Source of the DNA: Hevea brasiliensis
Lineage: Eukaryota; Streptophyta; Magnoliopsida; Malpighiales; Euphorbiaceae
Direction of reading: 5' to 3'
DNA length: 64,000 nucleotides
Assembly: GCF_030052815.1 (NCBI RefSeq)
Contig: NC_079505.1
Coordinates: 26,056,843 to 26,120,842, forward strand
Under the pieces are notes generated by a model that saw only the letters and a program-made list of their open reading frames with translations, made no database searches and had not been told where the DNA came from. Shown piece after piece: positions 35,322 to 46,137 of the stretch (its first letter is position 1; every line of letters starts with the position of its first letter). The position numbers and the translations under genes were made by a program.

Positions 35322-36042
35322 ACAAGCAAAGTCCAGCTAAAGACTATAAATGAGCGCTTTTTGGGAGGCAACTCAAAATTTTTCTGAACTTTTCTTATTT
35401 TCTTTTTTCTTTAGTATTCAATTTTTGTTTCGTACTCATTAGCATTTCATTTTGTAGGATTTTTGAAAAGGGGAATAGAGATCAAGAGAGGAAGGGAATC
35501 ACCAAGTCAAAACCACGAAAGGAAAAATTGAACAAAATCGGGGAAGTAACTCTATTGTTAATCTTTGTATCCATTTCATGTGTTATGATGATAAAATTTT
35601 TCATTTGCCAAAGATTTGAAAAATCAGAAAATTACACGGGTCGTGTACTGTGTTACACGCCCCATGTAACTTTCTGGAAATCCATAAATTTCATGCAATC
35701 TCAACCCTTCTGGAGACAGAAAGTTACATGGGTCCCAGAGCTCATTTACATGGGCCGTGTACTAAGATAGATTTTGAAAATTTCAGACAGAAATTTACAC
35801 GGCCCTACATGTAGGGACCCGTGTAGTGATACACGACCCGTGTATTTCATCGCAGACGCAACTCCTGGGGGGCGAAACACGTGAAACGAAGAGTTCTAAC
35901 GGCTCTTTAAATGCACCCCTAGCATTAAAACCCTTCATAAGCACAAAACCCTTCATTTACTCCCTTCCTAGCCTATAAAAACCTCTCAAATCTCATCTCC
36001 CTTCACCAAAATCCTACTCGTCTCCTTCCCAAAAACACATCC
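35322..36042 (+). other. Athila pol-env spacer
   Basis: 720 bases without an ORF of note. It holds a GCGCTTTTTGGGAGGCAACTC motif usual downstream of Athila pol. Two pyrimidine tracts ending in AG follow (about 35413 and 35458), possible splice acceptors for an env-like message. Then comes a CACGGG palindrome array (35632-35844). Confidence 0.6.
35632..35844 (+). repeat. CACGGG/CCGTGT palindrome array in the pol-env spacer
   Basis: At least eight TACACGGG-type or CCCGTGTA-type motifs. The right part (ACACGGCCCTAC..GGGACCCGTGTAGTGA) closely matches 11263-11306 and 39393-39430 in the LTRs. Confidence 0.75.
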
Positions 36043-37359
36043 ATGGCTCCTGCGAAGAGATCTGCAAGAAGGATCGGCTGTTCTTCAAGGAAAAGAGGAG
36101 AATCCTCACCTTCTCCACCCCAGCCTCCAACCCAACGCCTAAGAACGAGAGTAGCCACTCCCCAACCATCTCAACAAGCCCCTCCTCCACTGCAACCACA
36201 GCCACAACTCGCTCCACAACCCGAAATCTCTATTCCTTGGGGATTTCGAGATAATGCCCACAAAGCAATGTGCACCTGACTTCATGCCTGAAAAATATCC
36301 TCCAACAAATACGTAGATTTTTCACTTTTGGAGCAAATTGGGTTGCAAGAGGAAATCAATGGGCTACTTGACAGCATTGGGTGGACAAGGTTCGCCTAAC
36401 TCTAATTTCTGGCCTACAAAGACACAACGCTGGAATTTTTTGGTAGCTTCAAGGCCAACTTATGGCCCACCGACAGGGAGGATAGGGGCAGAATTGAGTT
36501 TCGACAACTTGGTGTAGACCCGGTAATGGACATGGACGAGTTCAATGCCATCTTCCGCTTTGACAGTGCCGACCACCAAGAGATCCCAAGGAACCGCATG
36601 CTGTACAACATCAATTTTTGGGATTCCATTGCACCGAACACAAAGCCCTACAACTCCAGCAAATCCAAATCAATGGGTATCACTAGTCCAGCACTGCGAT
36701 ATATGCACCGGTTCGCCGCCCACACCATCATGGGCTATGGCGATAGCCACGGCGTTGTCAACGCCAACGACCTATTTTTCTTATAGTGCATGGTAACTGG
36801 ACAGCACTGCAACACTGGCTTTTTCCTGTGCAACCATCTCCGATGGCTCTGCCAATAATCTACCGGGCACATTGTACTTGGTGGCCTTGTCACCACCATT
36901 GCCCTCCACTTCAGCTTCGTTCTAAGACATCACAGACTGCGCTTTGTTACTGGAATGTCGAGAATTGATCAAACTATCTGCATATCCATGGGGATATGTA
37001 AGAAGGTGGGCAAAACATGCTACTTGGTGGATGCCGAAGGAAACACCATCCCTCAGAGAGATGAGGCAAGGGAGGGACCTGGCAAAACTTCACAGCCTCA
37101 AGAAGAAGGATAAGGACAGATGTTTGAAGAATCCCTAGTTCGAGTGCTCCCATACACACCACCACCGACAGATCCAGTCCTCGCATACCTGCAATGCATG
37201 GAGACCACAACATACGGCAGGATGCGAGCTATCGAAGACAGCCTCCAAGAAGCACACAACAAGCTGGACATACTAATGGACAAGTTAGATGAGGAGGATG
37301 AGGAGGAAGGGAAGCAAGGATCACCAGCATCACCATCATCATCATCAGAGGCCTTTTAG
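36043..37359 (+). pseudogene. Athila env-like (third ORF) protein, broken
   Basis: It starts at ATG 36043 with a basic N-terminus (MAPAKRSARR) and a Pro/Gln-rich region (about 36110-36230). It stops at 36277, then in shifted frames shows segments usual in the Athila post-pol ORF, such as CAPDFMPEKYPP. The first frame returns at 36526-36786 (DEFNAIFRF, NRMLYNINFWDSI, LRYMHRFAAHTIMGYGDS) and at 37120-37359, ending with an acidic tail (KLDEEDEEEG) and Ser-rich end. At least two frameshifts and two stops break it. The family's role is uncertain: it sits where retroviruses carry env, but I see no clear signal peptide or membrane anchor here. Confidence 0.8.
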
Positions 37360-38890
37360 AGCTAGGACTATAGGATAGGATCTTTATTGTAATATCTTAC
37401 ATGCCCTAGTCCTAACTTGCAACCATAGGTCTCTTTTATTTGCTTTATGTTAAAAAATTTACCATGCTTAATAAATAATATGCTTCCTTAAAATTTTTGT
37501 ACGTTTGCTCTGATTTTGCACATTATATTGACACTGAGGACAATGTCTGGTTTGAGTTTGGGGGGGGATAAATTTACACTTGCATATCATTACATGCACA
37601 TCATTGCATTGTTTAAATTCAGCTACATTATTCTTGTGTATCAAAATGTTTGAGAATTTTTGAAAATTTTTGGATTGTAAATTGTGAAACTTAGCACTAT
37701 AACCAAATTTTTAGTAAGCTAATAATTGGACTCCACAAGATAGAGGAATGAACATATCTAGATGGGCAAAAAGGGATTCTAACGTGTTGTTTGTGAAGAA
37801 ACTAATATCTTTTATGGAACTAGACTAATTAAACCTCTTCATAACTATTAATTTATCACATTGAACTTGTAAAATTAGGAGAACAAATTTTGAAATACAA
37901 GCAAACTTAAAATTGCCTCACTAGCTCTAGAACATATCTCTTAGACCTATCAAGGCGAAATCATAGCATAGACTTGATGAAGAAATGATTAAGGCATTCT
38001 TTGATACAATCTCACTAAGCCTTAGCCACTCCTAATTAAAATATATATCCCTTGTAGCCAACTTGAAGCCTACGTTCATCCCTTAAAATTTATTGCTTAC
38101 CCATGTTATTCACCTAGCCCCTAACCTAAACACCTACCATACCCTTTTGAGGAAGCAAAATTGCATAAAGAAAATGAAGAAAGGATGCGAGTGTGCAATT
38201 GGAACCAAAGAAAAATTTACCTTTCCAACCCAGCAAAAGCAATGAGTTTGGGGGAGAGGACAAAAAGGAAAAAGAAAAGAAGTCCCAAGATAAGTATCAT
38301 GGAAGCATGCTTGGCAATATAAAAAGCCAAAAGTCTTTCCTCTCCACACAAAATATGTAGAAATGAACTCAGTATACTTGGATTTTATGCATACATGCTA
38401 TCCTCATAATTGCATTCCCTAAAACCTTTTCATTGGCAACTAAGTTTATCCCTCTAGCCCCATTACAACCCTTTTAAAGACCTTTTGATCTTTTGAAAAA
38501 GCACATGCTACATTAGTGGAGATAGAAAATTGAGATATGCTTATGGAGTTGGAATTGAAATACTTCATCTCAATTACTCACGAAAGAGGTAGATTTGGGG
38601 GAGTTAGTGTTTCTTAATTCTGTCCCGATAAAACAAGTTGTTTGTGACTTATTAATAGTCTTGTATAGAGGAATAATTAGTCGAAACACCATGAAATGAG
38701 GTGAAGTTCCAAACAGGTAGCTATTAGAACCCTTATGCCTTAAAAGAGGGAAATTGGTATGAAGGTTGGAGGAGTTCAATTCTATGCTTATTAAATTAAT
38801 GGTTGTATTCCTAAATATCCCCGAAAATGTGTTTTAAAACAGAGTTTTGCTTTGCTTGAGGATAAGCAAAAGTTTGAGTTTTGGAGTATT
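37360..38890 (+). other. Athila 3' non-coding region
   Basis: About 1.5 kb with no supported gene. It has several polypurine-like motifs: TTTGGGGGGGGATAAA (37556-37571), GAGTTTGGGGGAGAG (38244-38258) and GATTTGGGGGAGTT (38590-38603). Just before the LTR is a weaker AGTTTTGGAGTATT (38877-38890). GAGGACAATGTCTGGTTTGAG (37537-37557) is a motif common in Athila elements. Which tract primes plus-strand synthesis cannot be told from the sequence. Confidence 0.65.
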
Positions 38891-40056
38891 TGATACACTT
38901 GAATTGTATAGATATTTTTAAGCACATTTGCATTCTATTTCATAGCATTTAGGCAAGTATTTTCATGCATAATAGTTTATTTCATTAGTTTTCATAATTT
39001 CTATTGTAAAGCCCTTAATTCCATGTTTTCTGCATCATTTCAGGTGTTTGGGTGAAGTTACAAAAGTATAAGAGTGCAAGAAAAGCTTAGAGGAGTCAAG
39101 AGATAGAGAATTGCTGCTGATACAAAGTACACGGGTCGTGTAAACCAAGCCCCAGACCCGTGTAAATCTCTGCCAGAAGAAAGCCAAGAGAATCGATGAG
39201 AAACACAAGTACACGGGTCGTGTAATGAGACCCGTGTAATTTGCAGGGACCCGTGTAAGTCTCTGCCGAACGCAAGTTTGAAGAAACTTATGGAAACAAC
39301 AGTACACGGCCCGTGTAATCAGGCCCGTGTAGTTGGCACAGACCCGTGTAACTTTCTGTGCCAAAACAAGACCACGCGATTCTCCTCCAGCAAGTTACAT
39401 GGCCCTACTTTGTGGGACCCGTGTAGTGACACACGAGTCATGTACTATGCTGTAGCCAGTTTTATAACTCGAATTTTCCTCTTGTTTTCGGAAAAAAACG
39501 AGACTCCTAAGGCCCTTTGGACTCAGAGCAACCTAACCCTAAAGCAACTAATATAAATAGAAAAGAAAACGTCAAAAAAAAAAAAAGAAAAAAAAAAGAC
39601 GACTGTCATCGAGAGTGTTGCTGAAGGCTACTACTGTCACGCTCTGCATTAGTACCAACAACAGTTCTCCAGCTGAAGTTCCACAAGATCAAAGCTGTAA
39701 ACTATCTTCAGTTTCTTCGTTTCATCTCCCCAGACAGATTTCTATTGCTTTATTTCTTTACATGGTTTTCTTTTTACTGTCTTATCATGATGTTTGCTGA
39801 ACTCACCATGAGTGAGTAGTTTCCTTATTCTGGATTTAGGAGAGTAATGCTTGTAATTATTATTATGGATGAATATTAAGTTTTATTTACTGGATTTGAG
39901 ATTTATTTCTTGATTTAATTTCTTATGATCCTAATGCATGCTATATGATGGTACCCACTTAGACATGATTGTAGATGTTGATTGAAGGACTAAAAGGTGA
40001 AGATTAACATTAGAAAGATCTTGAACCTAGGAATTCTGACCTAGACATAGGCTGAT
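38891..40056 (+). repeat. Athila 3' LTR, truncated
   Basis: Begins TGATACACTTGAATTG and matches the 5' LTR to GGCTGATACC, which lies at 15100-15109 in that copy. About 440 bases of the LTR are missing on the right. The palindrome array at 39125-39437 keeps more CpGs than its 5' counterpart. Confidence 0.88.
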
Positions 40057-40783
40057 ACCGTCGATTTCTTTAATTTTCGTTTTTGTTCATATTGACTTAC
40101 TAAATTTTCTTTGATATTTCTAATACTAATTACACCTCAGTAGACCTTTAATTATGTCCCGAAAATATTTTCCCAGATTCCCCACGGTCCAGGGCTAGTC
40201 AACAGTCATCGCCGTAACTTCCCGGTGCGATCACTCATCGCTATAAGTTCGGCTCGTTTAACTTAGTCACATTTTATCTCTTTTATTTTTCTTTAATTTT
40301 TTTTTCATGACATATTTCATTATTTTATGCTTCCTCACTGTCAATTAAGTGTAGTTCTAGACATTCTGACTTTCCGGGGTAGGCATTAGCCGTCGGAACA
40401 GTAGGATGTACGGACTACGAAAATAAGTATGTTACAACTCTTCCCCTCTAAAAAGGAATTTTGTCCTCGAAATTCATCGGATTCAAACAACAGAGCTTAT
40501 CATTTAATTCACTTTTCCATCATTGTTTTCCTTTACCTTTAGTATTCCTACTCATGAAATTCTATTATTCATTAGTTTCTTAATCTCTCATACTAGGATT
40601 CTTTACTAGTCCTTCAGTCTCTTTTACCAATTCCAATTCTGTTAACTTGCCATAGTCTAGGTATTCTGCATTTGTTTCATACAAAACCGTATATCTTGTT
40701 ATCATCATGCTTATTTAACAACTATCACTACACACAAACTCTATCAGTGGAAGTTATCTATTCTTGCTTCCGGAGAGAGCATC
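40057..40783 (-). mobile_element. Second copy of the LTR-B tail plus its polypurine tract
   Basis: Matches 9150-9876 in the same orientation at roughly 94-95% by eye, through GATGTTACA (LTR end) and the reversed purine tract. The left join to Athila shares TACC (40056-40059). The right edge, after GAGAGCATC, passes straight into GRF-like gene sequence. It is a fragment with no coding content. Confidence 0.8.
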
Positions 40784-41527
40784 CATTTTTCTTTTTCGAT
40801 TTTATGTAAGTTTTTTGAACTCACATTCCATTATACAGGCTGATGGTTGTGGTTACTTTGACTAGGAAGATGAGGAGACGAGCAATAGGGCAAAGGATTT
40901 GATTTTGCAACTATTAGAAAAAATTAATAGACACACAAATGATAATGAAGCCCACTCCTACAATCAGGATGACAATAAAGCTGGTTAGGGGAGGGGCATC
41001 GCCCCTTCTGTCACTATTCCATAGGAGTTTAGGGTTAGGGTGAGAATCTCCCCCCTAGGGAGAGAGGTGACACTGATTTTCCAGCAGAGAGTTTTCTTTT
41101 TATTTTAATTTATCGGTATATAATATAAATTTATTTATTAAAAAATAAAATATAATTAGAAATATAAGCTTTAGATATATTTTAAATATATATTTATTTT
41201 TTTGTTAAAATTATAATATTTAAATGTATAAATATATAAAAATAAATTATTTTTTAATATAAAAAATAATATATTATTGTTAGGGCGAGACGTCTTCACG
41301 TCCCCATCCCATACAAATTGGGTCAAGATGGAATCGGAGAAAATTGATCGAGGCCAAGACAAGTTTGATCGAATTCGAAAATTTTTACCATACAATCGAA
41401 GTGATATATACCCAAATTGAGATAGCCGCTTTGGAAGATCAAATTACTTCTTAGGAAAAGAAGTTGAAAGCTGCAAGAGATGAAAATGAGGTTTATAGGA
41501 TGAGATCGCATTAAATGGTGGCTTTCT

Positions 41528-41560
<33 letters not shown>

Positions 41561-41571
41561 TTGGTTATCAT
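40784..41571 (+). pseudogene. GRF-type zinc-finger protein remnant 1
   Basis: An intron-like end (pyrimidines, then ATTATACAG at about 40830-40838) is followed by a frame reading GCGYFD, a TAG where the family has Trp, then EDEETSNRAKDLILQLLEKIN (40839-40988). About 330 bases on, 41398-41514 encodes a coiled-coil-like stretch (IEIAALEDQITS, stop, EKKLKAARDENEVYRMR). This order, the second half of a GRF zinc finger then a coiled coil, is that of small plant GRF-domain proteins. The 5' exon is missing, cut off by transposon sequence at 40783. No function remains. The middle (40990-41310) may be intron or insertion. Confidence 0.6.
41529..41560. repeat. (GT)n(AT)n microsatellite
   Basis: Six GT units followed by ten AT units. 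Confidence 0.95.
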
Positions 41572-43250
41572 CTTTATTGTGTTTATAGAAATTTGGATTT
41601 AAATCTATTAAGTGAGTAATACATTTTCAGATACTGAATCAAACCAAACTAGACTTGTTACTATCTATTTGGTTGCCATTTGTCATCTTCGTTGTTTTTT
41701 TACTTAGTAAATTACTCTAACATTCCATCGTTTGTTTTACTTAGTCCACTATATAGCTACAAGTGATGTGATACACGAATTATAAAGATCAACTAGTCTA
41801 AATGTGTACACCTTTAGAAGAAATTAATTGATCCCCAGATGTTGAGATTGAGGGTGTTAGAAGAACCAAAATCCAAGAAGCAAAAAGTTTTCTTCCTTTC
41901 TTCGTACTGGCACTATTCCACGCTTGAAATTGTGAGTTTTTGCGCCCTCTTTTTCTCAGTTTCTTTAATTTTTCTTTTTTTATATTACACAAGAGGTTAT
42001 ATGATATCATTATAATTTTATATCAATATTTGACAATGACAAACAAATAGAAATACGACACAAATCATAAATTAAATTATCATTTCTCACCGGCAATGTA
42101 ACTTCTTTATGTAGCTATGTAAATTTTTTTTTTTAATTTCTTTTTTCCGAGTTAATCCAATTCAATATGTTCATCCAACCACTATTCAAAACTCATAAAT
42201 AAAAAAACTAATATATGTTGCATGACAAAAATACAAAATACTGACATCTAACTCTCAAGGTTTCCACAAATGCTTCATCCTTTGCAAGCCCTTTTGTGTT
42301 TAAGCAATCTTGGGTTAAGGTTGAAGCCGTTGACACTACGCTCCGAGTACTGTCTGTGCAGCTTCGTTGAGATGGAGGATTGATACTTTTAAAGCGCAAA
42401 ATTTGTATAAATTAAGCTAATGAAAGCGAGTTTGGAGAAGGAGACTAAACTCTGAGGAAGCAATCAACGACGCACAGCACAAGTAGGGGAAAAAACTGAA
42501 TTATCAAATTAAGCCAAACTAAAAATTTCGATTCAATTCTTCTAATAAATCAATTTTCAAAATTCCATTCAAAACCAAATATAAATCAAATTTCTTGCGG
42601 TTCCTGTTATTTTTGAGGAAAGAAAACTTGGGAATATGAAGATACAAACAAATATTTTTTTTATTTTACTATTGATTTTTTGAAAATTGCTTGCACAGTA
42701 TAACTTGCTATCTCAACCACAACACCTTTCAATCTGAAAAAAATGAGCAATGAAAACCACAACACTAAGGAAATCAGTCAATAATACAAATCAGACTCTC
42801 AATTCATCTGCAGACCTAGAATGCAAGTCTCAGTCAAAAAAATAAAAAAAAAAAAAGAAGCCACCCATCAAACCAATTGCAATATCATCAATGGAACTAC
42901 TGATCATTTGTGATAACCAGAAACACTAAGAGTTGAAGCATATATTAGTTTTTCTTGCATTTTCAATCCAGCAAGAAACCCCTAAACTTGAAATTGCTAT
43001 ATCGATGAAACTAATCAGGATCCTTACATTGCAACATCTAACAATGCATCACTGACCAAACAAGCAAACACTCAACAAGGCATGGAAATTTTTTAAATAG
43101 GCTTTTTCAATTAACATACAAAGTTTCTCTACTCCAAAATGCTTAATCTGAGCTAAATGCAATTCACCAAGTCTAGCAAAACAAAACAAAACATAATCCA
43201 AAAACCAGAACATATCAAGAAAGAAAAAGTAACTTGTCATATCATATTCT
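41572..43250. other. Intergenic, no gene recognised
   Basis: AT-rich sequence. A 63-codon minus ORF at 42208-42399 has unremarkable composition but no match I can name. The right end (about 43100-43250) would be the 3' untranslated region of the P3 gene. Confidence 0.5.
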
Positions 43251-43768
43251 CTAATCAAAGAGAGAAAATCCCATGTCTTCATCGCTCTCTTCCGCTGGCT
43301 CTTCCTTCTTTTCCTCAGCTGCGGGTGCATCAGCTGCAGCTGCTGCGCCTCCTGCTGGAGCTGCCGCAGCAGCACCACCTCCTCCAAAGAAAGCTCCACC
43401 GCCACCACCACCAATGATCACCTGTACCAAACAAGAGTAAATTATCATTTCTGAGATAACCAAATTCATCGAAACACTATAAACTAGAGAACTGTTACAG
43501 CTAAAAATATAAAATAACCAGTCACAATACTTCTCAGCAATCAAATCCACTAAACCAATTTCATCCAAAAGAACACTTACCACATCAATTACCAAATAAA
43601 AAAAATCACAACGGCATTCAGATCAGCGAATCGAATGTGCATATCATACATTTTTCTCATGGCAAAATAGTTTCTTAAAGGAAGATAAGCATAAAGCAAA
43701 TCACAATTTTTCACAAAAACAAAATGATTCAATGGATCAGTTTCTATCAAATAAACTCAGGAACAATT

Positions 43769-43818
<50 letters not shown>

Positions 43819-44038
43819 AGGAAGGCAAAATGAAGACCTGAAAAACGGCGGATGTGGGGGTGACAAAAGAGAAAGAGGACTGGACACCGCCGGAGGAGTC
43901 GGTGTAGAGAGCGGTCTGGACGAGCTTTCTCTGGAGCTCGTAGGTTGAGGAAGCGGATGCCTCGAGGTCACCATTGGAGAGCTGCTTAGCGTTCCACTGG
44001 CCATCAGACTGGCGGCACACGAATGTGAAGACTCCCAT
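43251..44038 (-). CDS. RPP3: 60S acidic ribosomal protein P3 (two exons)
   Basis: Exon 1 is 44038-43838 (67 codons, ATG at 44038). The intron is 43837-43422 (416 bases, GT..AG). Exon 2 is 43421-43251 (56 codons plus stop). The product is 123 residues, normal for plant P3. It opens [10 protein letters not shown]; the N-terminal half ([27 protein letters not shown]) is the P3 dimerisation part. Exon 2 gives a Gly-rich stretch ([16 protein letters not shown]), an Ala-rich hinge, an acidic [14 protein letters not shown] stretch and the C-terminus MGFSLFD. P-proteins form the lateral stalk of the cytosolic 60S subunit and recruit translation factors; P3 is plant-specific. Both splice sites are canonical (CAG/GT, CAG/G), with no stops or shifts. 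Probably functional. Confidence 0.97.
43769..43819. repeat. (GT)n(GA)n microsatellite in the P3 intron
   Basis: About 12 GT units followed by about 13 GA units. On the coding strand this is a CT then CA tract starting about 20 bases inside the intron from the 5' splice site. Confidence 0.97.
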
Positions 44039-44140
44039 GGTCGGTCGTTGGATGCAGCGTCTGTGAATTGCCGGTTCTCCAGAAAACCTAACACATTTGC
44101 ACAAATTTATATACCACACGCCCAGTCGAACCCTAGGGTG
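44039..44140 (-). promoter_or_regulatory. P3 5' UTR and core promoter
   Basis: On the minus strand a TATA-like TATATAAAT (44113-44105) lies 67 bases upstream of the ATG. Further upstream ACCCTA (44130-44135, plus strand) resembles the core of the telo-box common before plant ribosomal protein genes. The start site itself is inferred, not seen. Confidence 0.55.
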
Positions 44141-44874
44141 ATTATATTTTCCCCAGCAGACAGATTTGCACCTACACTCCCTTCTTAATTCCACCGGTGC
44201 CCTTCTACACTAATTTTAATTTTATTAGCCTAATTCACAAATTTATAATTCAACTTTTATAGTTTGATTTTATTAGGATGTCAAGGAGCACAGAATATAC
44301 AAAAATTAATTAGATCTGAATTTAAATTTAAATAATAATTTAAATATTTAAATTTATTTTGAATTCAATTAAAATTCATCCTAAATTATTAATATCATGA
44401 TCTGATCTCGTGAGTTATAATTGGTACTAAAATGTGGATTGAGATAAAACTTTCAAAATGTTAAAATCCTTATTATATAAAATTCGTTACCAAACTCATT
44501 GGTTATGTTAGCTAAAAGTATAAATTACTCCCTAAACTTGCACTTAAAAGTCAATTTGTCCCCACAATTTACAATTGAACCAATTCTCCTCCTCCCCCTC
44601 CCAATTTAAAAAATTGAATTGATTAAACACAATTTTTTTGAGTCAGCAAATGCGTGTGAGACATGCGCCAAAGCACACTTTATAATTGCCAATTTCTTCA
44701 CTCCTAGGAATTTAAGAACCGAAAATGCCAATTACCACCCATTACCATTGTTTATTCTTTGCTTTATCAAAGGTAACAAAACTTTAGCCTTTGCTTTTCT
44801 TTGTTCATCCCATTCTTTACTCAATCTACTTCCATTATTACCATAGTTTCATCCTATTGCTCCATCGAAGAAAA
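44141..44874. other. Intergenic, no gene recognised
   Basis: AT-rich. The part at 44509-44640 ('ctccctaaacttgcac..') resembles one arm of a fold-back element, but I found no second arm. Confidence 0.4.
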
Positions 44875-45255
44875 ATGGAGGATTTGTCAAGTGATCATAG
44901 TTGTGCTAAGGGCTTCGTGGATAGAAAGAAATCCAAAAGGAGGTTTTTTAGGTATAGGGTATATGGAGTAAGTAAATCTTATTTTACATGTGGTTTAATT
45001 TAATTTTTATGGTTTGACAGTTTTTGGAGACCTAATTGGGGTTGATATCTGCAAGGAGGAAAGGGTTGTAATTTTTTCTTGTGTTTGGACCCCCCTATGC
45101 CTAAATATGCAAAGCATGTCATGGTGGGATTGTTGAGGAGGTCAAAAGAATATAATGAAGAACGAATGAGGTCCAAATCTTCAATTATGAAATGGCTAAT
45201 TGTGGGAATATGTGTTGTAATAATATACAAGATAATAGTAAAGTTTAATACGTAG
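44875..45255 (+). pseudogene. GRF-type zinc-finger and membrane-tail protein, probable remnant 2
   Basis: A possible exon 1 (44875-44967) encodes 31 residues with KRRFFRYRVYG, like the middle of a GRF domain, and ends at a good donor (GTAAGT, 44968). Downstream, 45046-45255 is open and encodes GGKGCNFFLCLDPPM, then a charged stretch (LLRRSKEYNEERMRSK) and a hydrophobic tail (IMKWLIVGICVVIIYKIIV). GRF core followed by a C-terminal membrane segment is a known plant arrangement. However, no acceptor joins the two parts in frame: a TGA lies at 45043-45045. Cys and Trp positions usual in the GRF core appear as Tyr and Cys. I call it a decayed gene; an unusual splice pattern is the alternative. Confidence 0.5.
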
Positions 45256-45795
45256 CTATTACTACTAGAAATGGTATTTGACTATGATAGCTTGAGTTTG
45301 GTTATAAGAATTTTGCGTTAGGTTTTGTATTGAAAATTGAAGTAACTTTATTTGAAGTCATTGATGCAAAGATGCATATGCACCTATTTAGTTCGAATGA
45401 ATGAATGAAAGAAAGTATGTCAAAAAGTTACAGAAATACTTATTTTATTTTGTTACTTATATTGCATAATATGTGTTGCGTGAAATGAAACTAAAATGAA
45501 GAAAACAAGGTTTGATGAAACCATGACATGCATTTTGGACTTAATGAAAATTTATGACCTATACCAATCATTATCACTTAAACACCACAGTGAACAATCT
45601 TTAACAACTAATATTTAATAAATATAACCTAATATTTAATTAAAGTAGAAGGTTATATTACATGAGCAATATCCAAGGTCCAGAAAGAATACAATACAAA
45701 TATTTCAGTCCTACAACAATATCAAAGGCCCAAAAAAAATAAATCACGTATAACAAATCTTGACACATTGCTAACACCAACCAAGATTATTGTTC
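45256..45795. other. Intergenic, no gene recognised
   Basis: AT-rich; I see nothing supportable. Confidence 0.4.
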
Positions 45796-46137
45796 GGCCA
45801 AAATTATATTTTGCCCCTTATGCTTTCACTGAAAAGGCCAATTTAACCATTTAATTTAACATTGAACTAATTTGCCTCCTAAATTTAAAAAGTTAAACCA
45901 ATTTACCATTTTTTTCTTGACATGGACAACACCTCATAAACTATTTTTTCAAGTCAACAATACAAGCATTTTATACATTTTCCCCCTTTGCAATGTTTAT
46001 AATTGGTTTAAATTTAAAAGTTTGAGTATTAAATTCGTTTAATTTTTAAATTCAATGGGCAAATTAGTTCAATGTTAAATTGAACAAGCAAATTAACTTT
46101 TCTGTGAAAGTTCAATTAGCAAAATATGCTTTTGGCC
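45796..46137. mobile_element. Fold-back/MITE-like element, 342 bp
   Basis: Two inverted arms of about 110 bases (45796-45905 and 46025-46137), starting GGCCAAAA..ATATTTTGC on each strand and sharing CAATGTTAAATT-type segments (CATTGAAC on the opposite arm). By eye the arms match at about three-quarters of positions. I could not find a clear target duplication, so the ends are approximate. Confidence 0.65.

Larger units (their letters stand above)
10757..40056 (+). mobile_element. Athila-type Ty3/Gypsy element with nested insertions
   Basis: Order: 5' LTR, Asp-tRNA-type primer site, gag-pol in one long broken frame, spacer, env-like region, 3' non-coding region, truncated 3' LTR. Without solo LTRs C and D and element E it is about 11.9 kb, normal for Athila. 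The assignment rests on the gag residues (NNFELKPA, GLPTEDP, FKMNGVSDQVIRLR), the protease motif CDLGASVSLMP, the TGGCGC..CCGGGGA primer site and an ORF after pol. All coding parts carry stops or frameshifts, so it is dead. The left flank is CTACT; the right end and its duplication are lost. Confidence 0.9.

Noticed and set aside
42208..42399. Minus-strand 63-codon ORF (STRSVVSTASTLTQDCLN..)
   Set aside because: Composition looks protein-like, but I recognise no family, splice context or promoter; not enough to call a gene.
43157..43417. Plus-strand 86-codon ORF rich in Leu, Gln and His
   Set aside because: Antisense of the Ala/Gly/Glu-rich P3 exon 2.
43747..44094. Minus-strand 115-codon ORF overlapping P3 exon 1
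   Set aside because: Shifted frame of the P3 exon, running through the CT/CA microsatellite.
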